From: Symbiodinium natans
Taxonomy: Eukaryota > Sar > Dinophyceae > Suessiales > Symbiodiniaceae
Reading direction: 5' to 3'
Assembly: GCA_905221605.1 (NCBI GenBank)
Contig: CAJNDS010002634.1
Location: 1,759,077-1,823,076 of the forward strand
DNA: 64,000 nucleotides
Shown piece after piece: positions 59,274 through 64,000 of this stretch. Every line of letters starts with the position of its first letter. The stretch's first letter is position 1. The notes under the pieces are model-generated. The model was not told the DNA's origin. It saw only the letters and a list, made by a program, of their open reading frames with translations, and made no database searches. The translations under genes and the position numbers were made by a program.

Positions 59274-59352
59274 CATCTTTGGCGCCCAGGTACGGATTCG
59301 TTGGGCCATCGGACGGCCAGGCCTCTGGGGCTACAAGTCCTTGCACCAAAGG
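59274..59352 (+). CDS. Putative host exon, unknown protein
   Basis: CTTTGAATCAG precedes IFGAQVRIRWAIGRPGLWGY, then KSLHQ; donor GTTTAG. An internal GTACGG at 59290 could be the donor instead. Confidence 0.5.
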
Positions 59353-59587
59353 GTTTAGGGCATAATTTTGAGTTTTTTCGTATTATATTTGCTAAGAAAC
59401 AGCAGTTTCCTTAGGGATACTTGGGCGATTTTGAATTTTTGGGGTACTATATTTGCCGAGAAACAGCAAAATGTGTGCTTAAGTTTCTTTGTAAAGAGCC
59501 TTAAGTGCCGCGGTTTGGGGGGCTCGGTGAAGTTTCTTGTCGCTAGCAGAACCCTTCGGTCCTTCTGTGAGAGCACTGTGTGGCTTC

Positions 59588-59685
59588 AGGTTTAGGGGTT
59601 TAGGGTTTAGGGTTTAGGGTTTAGGGTTTAGGGTTTAGGGTTTAGGGTTTAGGGGTTAGGGGTTAGGGGTTAGGGGTTTAGGGTA
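59588..59685 (+). repeat. Telomere-like array, TTTAGGG and TTAGGGG
   Basis: Nine TTTAGGG, then four TTAGGGG units. Confidence 0.95.
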
Positions 59686-59729
59686 GTAGATCACCACCCA
59701 ACTATCTCACTCTTCCATCTCCTCACAAG

Positions 59730-59779
59730 GCCCAACCTACAGCAACAAAAATGCGCCGCAGAAAGGCCGAAAGACCAGA
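59730..59779 (+). CDS. Possible host exon
   Basis: CTCCTCACAAG precedes PNLQQQKCAAERPKDQ; GC-type donor. Weak. Confidence 0.35.
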
Positions 59780-59784
59780 GCCCA

Positions 59785-59858
59785 CCCTAAACCCTAAACC
59801 CTAAACCCTAAACCCTAAACCCTAAACCCTAAACCCTAAACCCTAAACCCTAAACCCT
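59785..59858 (-). repeat. Telomere-like array, CCCTAAA ending in an acceptor
   Basis: Ten units; the last is CCCTCAG, so the array itself supplies the 3' splice site of the next exon. Confidence 0.95.
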
Positions 59859-59861
59859 CAG

Positions 59862-59999
59862 CCCAAGGTGAAGCTGCGAGACTACTTCAGCTCAGACTTC
59901 ACCGACTGTGGCTCCATCATCTTCGCCACTCCGCCCTTCTTCTTGCTGGCTCAGTGGTGCACTTTTGCATGTTTCTGGAACAAGGTTCCCTGTAACTAG
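59862..59999 (+). CDS. Putative 3'-terminal host exon, membrane protein
   Basis: After CCCTCAG, 45 codons read KVKLRDYFSSDFTDC, then a hydrophobic segment (GSIIFATPPFFLLAQW) and CFWNKVPCN, then TAG at 59997-59999. The hydrophobic part could be a transmembrane helix. Confidence 0.65.
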   Translation, partial: PKVKLRDYFSSDFTDCGSIIFATPPFFLLAQWCTFACFWNKVPCN

Positions 60000-60051
60000 G
60001 GTTTAGGGTTTAGGGTTTAGGGTTTAGGGTTTAGGGTTTAGGGTTTAGGGT
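59999..60051 (+). repeat. Telomere-like array, TTTAGGG
   Basis: Seven units beginning in the stop codon. Confidence 0.9.
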
Positions 60052-60233
60052 ACCAGCCCACCAAGAGAAGGTTACTGGGCTACCAAGTCTTGCTTTCTAC
60101 AGGGCTTGTAGGATTTAGCTTCCGAAAGGGCTTGAGTTCTTGCTCGCGCAAGAAGAGTCGAACTTGCAAGTACGTCCCCCCATGAGCCCTCATTCCTATC
60201 CCTAAACCCTCTCTTTCATATAATAATTTAAAC

Positions 60234-60778
60234 TTTAATGGGGAACGTGGCCATTGGCAAAAAAACCGTGGCCATTGGCAAAAAAGCCGTGGCCATTGGC
60301 AAAAAAGCCGTGGCCATTGGCAAAAAAGCCGTGGCCATTGGCAAATTCGCCAATGGCCACGGGAAAGTTGCCAATGGCCACGGCTTTTTTGCCAATGGCC
60401 ACCAATGTCATTAAGGTTGGTCGCCAAAATGGGTTTTTCAAACCCAATTCGCACAAAATGCCCCCCAACCTTAATGGGGAACGTGGCCATTGGCAAAAAA
60501 GCCGTGGCCATTGGCAACTTTTCGGGCTTTTTGCCAATGGCCACGGCTTTTTTGCCAATGGCCACGTTCCCCATTAAGGTTGGGCCCCAACCTTAATGGG
60601 GGCCGGGGCCATTGGCAAAAAAGCCGTGGCCATTGGCAAAAAAGCCGTGGCCATTGGCAAGTGGCATTTGCCAATGGCCACGGCTTTTTTGCCAATGGCC
60701 ACGGCTTTTTTGCCAATGGCCACGGCTTTTTTGCCAATGGCCACGGCTTTTTTGCCAATGGCCACGGCTTTTTTGCCT
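60234..60778. repeat. Fold-back cluster of a 21-bp unit, three hairpins
   Basis: Hairpins at 60234-60416, 60465-60583 and 60587-60778. Arms are built of the unit GTGGCCATTGGCAAAAAAGCC, in direct order on one arm and inverted on the other. Outer edges read CCAACCTTAATGGGGAACG, like terminal inverted repeats. The middle hairpin has about 53-bp arms that look perfectly complementary. Long open frames on both strands are artefacts of this symmetry. Confidence 0.9.
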
Positions 60779-60785
60779 TTTTTTT

Positions 60786-60839
60786 GCCCCCCACCCCCCC
60801 CTCACCCCCCCACCCCCCCCCCCCCCCCCACCCCCCCCC

Positions 60840-60871
<32 letters not shown>

Positions 60872-61060
60872 ACCAACCCCCCCCCCCCCCCCCCACCCCC
60901 CCCCGACCCCCCCCCCACCCCCCCCCACCACCCCCCCCCCACCCCCCCCCCCCCCCACCCCCCCCCCCCCCCACCGCCCACCCCCCCCCCCCCCCCCACC
61001 CCCCCCCACCCCCCCCACCCCCCCCCACCCCCCCCCCCCTGCCCCCCCTACCCCCCCCCA
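60786..61060. repeat. Near-pure cytosine tract, about 275 bp
   Basis: C runs broken by single A and a few T or G bases. The complementary strand is G-tract after G-tract and could form many quadruplexes; assembly accuracy here is doubtful. Confidence 0.95.
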
Positions 61061-61435
61061 CCCCCATGCCCCCTTCCCTCTTCTGGCCCAGACCCCCATT
61101 CTGGGCTTGAAAACCTGATTCTGAGCCAGATCCAGATGAAGGCTTTGCGGGGCCGGGAATGCGGCGGCCCCTTCTTAGTGTTTCTCATCTTGGGTGGTCC
61201 GAGGGCGGGGTGGGGAAAAGCAACTTCCGGACCCCCATTCTGGGGTTGGAAACCTGGATGAGGGCTTCGCAAGCAAGAGAGAGAACGAATACGGGTAGTT
61301 GGTTCTAGGGTGGGTTGGGGATTGGCTCGAACTGGAATGGTTAGAGGGTGGGGTGGGGGGAAAACAAAACATTTTTTGTCAATCCGGACCAACACTTTTG
61401 GCTACCTTCGGTCTGGGGAAAGCAAGCGCGAAGAC

Positions 61436-62205
61436 AAGAGGCATGCGACAAAACCGACGAGCACGAAGGGAGGGGACATACGACAAACCCTAAGAGCGCG
61501 AAGGGAAGGGACATGCGACGAATCTGTAGACCTTTCATCAAACCATACGAGCACGAAGGGAGTGGACATACGACAAGCCCTACGAACACGAAGGGAGGCA
61601 TACGACAAACCCTAAGAGCACGAAGGGAGAGGGCGTACGACAAACCTGTAGACCTCTCGTCAAACCCTACGAGCACGAAGGGAGGGGACATACGACAAAC
61701 CTCGAAATAAACCCGTACATTTCTCAATGTTTTAGGATTCTCTGCAAGCAGAAGGAAAGGGACATACGACAAAGCCGACGAGCACGAAGGGAGGGGACAT
61801 ACGACAAACCCTAAGAACACCAAGGGAGGGGACGTACGACAAACCTGTAGACCTCTCATCAAACCCTACGAGCACGAAGGGAGGGGACATACGACAAACC
61901 CTACGAGCACGAAGGGAGGGGACATACGGCAAACCTCTGAAAATACAATCTCAGTTTCTTAATTCTTGGGATTCTTTGCAAGAAGACGAAGAGGGACACA
62001 CGACAAAGCCGACGAGCACGAAGAGAGGCGACATACGACAAAATCTAAGAGCACGAAGGGAGGGGACGTGCGACAAACCTGTAGACCTCTCATCAAACCC
62101 TACGAGCATGAAGGGACGGACATACGACAAACCCTACGAGCACGAAGAGAGGGGACATACGACAAACCTCTAGGCCTCTCATCAAACCCTACGAGCAGGA
62201 GCCAA
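61436..62205 (+). repeat. 35-bp tandem repeat
   Basis: The unit is close to ACGAGCACGAAGGGAGGGGA followed by CATACGACAAACCCT, in higher-order groups broken by a TGTAGACCTCTCATCA spacer. Two spacer pieces include a GATTCTCTGCAAG motif. Frames through it are repetitive and not protein-like. Confidence 0.9.
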
Positions 62206-62329
62206 CATGAGGCGAGGTCACCGGGGCACTAATTGGAAAGCAACCATGTGGAAGCCAGGCAGCTTAAAGTGTGCCAAACACAATCAACAAGACGGCCAAA
62301 AATAGGCAGGGTCACCGGGGAAAACGACA

Positions 62330-63113
62330 CGAGCAAAGTGAATATGAGCAGAGAGAGAGAACGAATACGAGTAGACTGACATCGAGCAGAGAGAGAACGA
62401 ATACGAGCAGAATGAATACGAGCAGAAAGAGAACGAGTACGAGCAGACTCAGTACGAGCAGAAAGACAGCGAAAACGAGCGGACTGAAATCGAGCAGAGA
62501 GAGAGAACGAACACGCGCAGAAAGAGCACGAACACGAGCAGAAAGAGAACGAACACGAGCAAAATGAATATGAGCAGAAAGAGAACGAATACGAGCAGAT
62601 TGACATCGAGCAGAGAGAGAACGAATACGAGCAGAATGAATACGAGCAGAAGAGAACGAGTACGAGCAGACTCAGTACGAGCAGAAAGACAGCGAAAACG
62701 AGCGGACTGAAATGGAGCAGAGAGAGAACGAATACGAGCAGCAAAAGCACAAATACGAGCAGAAAGAGAACGAACACGAGCAAAATGAATATGAGCAGAA
62801 AGAGAACGAATACGAGCAGAATGATTACGAGCAGAGAGAGAACGAAGACGAGCAGACTGAAATCGAGCAGAGAGAGAGAGAGAGAACGAATACGAACAGA
62901 ATGAATACGAGAAGAAAAACAACGAAAACGAGCGGACTGAAATCGAGCAGAGAGAGAACGAATACGAGCAGAATGAATACGAGCAGAACGAGAACGAACA
63001 CGAGACGAGCAGATCAGAAAAAGAACGAATACGAGCAGAATGAATACGAGCAGAAAGAAACGCATACGAGCAGAATGGAAACCAAGCAGAATGACAAAAA
63101 ACACGAGCAGAAT
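62330..63113 (+). repeat. Purine-rich tandem repeat, GAATACGAGCAGA type
   Basis: Degenerate 15- and 18-bp units (AATACGAGCAGAAAGAGAACG) for nearly 800 bp, with an internal duplication of about 260 bp. It reads as YEQKENE on plus and LLVFVLF on minus; no evidence that either is translated. Confidence 0.9.
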
Positions 63114-63257
63114 GAATAAATGAGGTTGGAGGACAGGGCTTGCTGAGGAAAAATTTGAACTTTATATTTCTTAATGTTTTGGGATTCTCTGGGTGGGTGG
63201 GTTTTTTTCTAGAGTCCAGACAGAGGCTCTACTAGAGATTGCTCGATCCAGAGCTGC

Positions 63258-63300
63258 TGAACCCTAAACCCTAAACCCTAAACCTCAAACCCTAAATCCT
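63258..63300 (-). repeat. Telomere-like array, CCCTAAA
   Basis: Six units. Confidence 0.9.
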
Positions 63301-63399
63301 GCACGAACCCGAAATCCAGAAAACCAGCGCCCTCCTGGAACTGCGCACCCTTGTAGCCAAGGCTCATCCTGTGGTCCGAAACTTTGAGAACCTTGAACC

Positions 63400-63472
63400 C
63401 AGGGTTTAGGGTTTAGGGTTTAGGGTTTAGGGTTTAGGGTTTAGGGTTTAGGGTTTAGGGTTTAGGGTTTAG
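63400..63472 (+). repeat. Telomere-like array, TTTAGGG
   Basis: Ten perfect units. Confidence 0.95.
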
Positions 63473-63559
63473 GGCCCTTTAAACCCTGGAGGCAACAAGA
63501 AAAGAAGCTATGAGAACCTGAGCTTTAACAATATACCTTAAACCCTAGATTCCCCTTTA

Positions 63560-63658
63560 GGGGTTTCCGAAATTCGGGGTACCTTCTTGGGGTCCTTAGA
63601 AGGGAATCCTACGATTTGGGGGTCTTTATATTGGGTGTCCCCGATTTCGTAAACCCCC
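63560..63658 (+). mobile_element. MITE family B, copy 3 (best preserved)
   Basis: Ends GGGGTTTCCGAAATTCGGGG and CCCCGATTTCGTAAACCCCC are inverted repeats; the core holds GAATCCTACGATTTGGGG. 99 bp, non-coding. The remaining bases to 64000 hold a G14 run and degenerate TTTAGGG but no gene I can support. Confidence 0.75.
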
Positions 63659-64000
63659 GTATAAGCTCCGCGCGCGCGTGCGGGGGGGGGGGGGGGGAGT
63701 TTGGGAGCACCTTAGGAGAACGACTTTGTGAACACCTTACCGTTTCTGGGCCGCGAGTTCGAAGTGCCGGAGCTGCTAGCTGCCGTGAACCTGGGCTTCG
63801 ATTAAACTAACTAGGTTTAAGGGTTTAGGGTTTAGGGCAAGGGTTTGGGGGTTTGAACCTGCGCTTTTGAAAACGTTTCTTTACGTTTCGGATTTGGGGC
63901 TCTTTGGTTTTGGCGAGGTGGGTCAAGTTTGCACTCAGCACTGCAGTTTCGAGTTCAGTTCTAGTAGCCGCAGCGTTTCAAAGATGCAAGTACGGCAAGC

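Noticed and set aside
60234-60778. CRISPR-like repeat array
   Set aside because: Units are inverted relative to each other, there are no unique spacers, and the context is eukaryotic.
60490-61261. Proline- and glycine-rich ORFs of 100-220 codons
   Set aside because: They come from the C tract and the hairpin repeat, open in several frames on both strands at once.
62229-63104. 291-residue hydrophobic minus-strand ORF
   Set aside because: It is the antisense reading of a purine-rich tandem repeat; composition is only Leu, Phe, Val, Ser and Arg in repeat order.
1-64000. Dinoflagellate spliced-leader, rRNA or 5S genes
   Set aside because: I looked for the spliced-leader motif (CCGTAGCCATTTTGGCTC) and for rRNA-like blocks and did not see any.

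Overview
The window looks like nuclear DNA of a dinoflagellate, most likely of the Symbiodinium/Suessiales type. The evidence is: a very large number of plant-type telomere-like repeats (TTTAGGG and variants) scattered in both orientations; short exons separated by introns with GT, GC and possibly GA donors; a Ty1/copia-class retrotransposon with a methyltransferase-like domain in its Pol protein, a type known from dinoflagellates; and Lys/Ala-rich dinoflagellate-style proteins. No bacterial gene organisation is present.

Layout. Bases 1-28059 and 50743-60230 are one kind of territory: blocks of TTTAGGG or CCCTAAA repeat, usually 40-170 bp, alternate with 50-400 bp of unique sequence. Many unique pieces read as short plus-strand exons with an AG acceptor and a GT or GC donor, often with the telomere-like repeat itself supplying the splice site. 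I count about forty candidates. Possible terminal exons end at 12936, 24046, 58218 and 59999, so several unidentified host genes probably run left to right. The same territory holds at least three families of short palindromic MITE-like elements, a LINE-like fragment and many microsatellites.

Bases 28060-50742 are a nested mobile-element insertion. The outer element is a copia-class LTR retrotransposon with two apparently identical 270-bp LTRs, a 5-bp target duplication (AGGGT) inside an intronic TTTAGGG array, a primer site matching the anticodon arm of initiator tRNA-Met, and a polypurine tract. It encodes Gag (CCCH plus CCHC zinc motifs) and Pol (protease, methyltransferase-like domain, start of integrase, RNase H, and a C-terminal extension with a predicted membrane segment). 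Most of integrase and reverse transcriptase is missing.

Its RNase H region is split by a 15,423-bp DNA transposon (33620-49042) with 32-bp terminal inverted repeats and an 8-bp target duplication. All genes I recognise in that transposon lie on the minus strand: a very large transposase-like gene in three exons (about 1,838 residues), a full-length cytosine-C5 DNA methyltransferase, a three-exon zinc-ribbon/coiled-coil protein (about 681 residues) and a small repetitive ORF. The nested unit therefore carries two separate methyltransferase-type domains: one inside the retrotransposon polyprotein and one as a free-standing gene of the DNA transposon.

Bases 60230-63115 are satellite-like: a cluster of three fold-back hairpins made of a 21-bp unit, then about 275 bp of almost pure cytosine, a 35-bp tandem repeat and a shorter purine-rich tandem repeat. 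The last 900 bp return to telomere-like blocks and one more MITE. I could not assign a function to any host exon.
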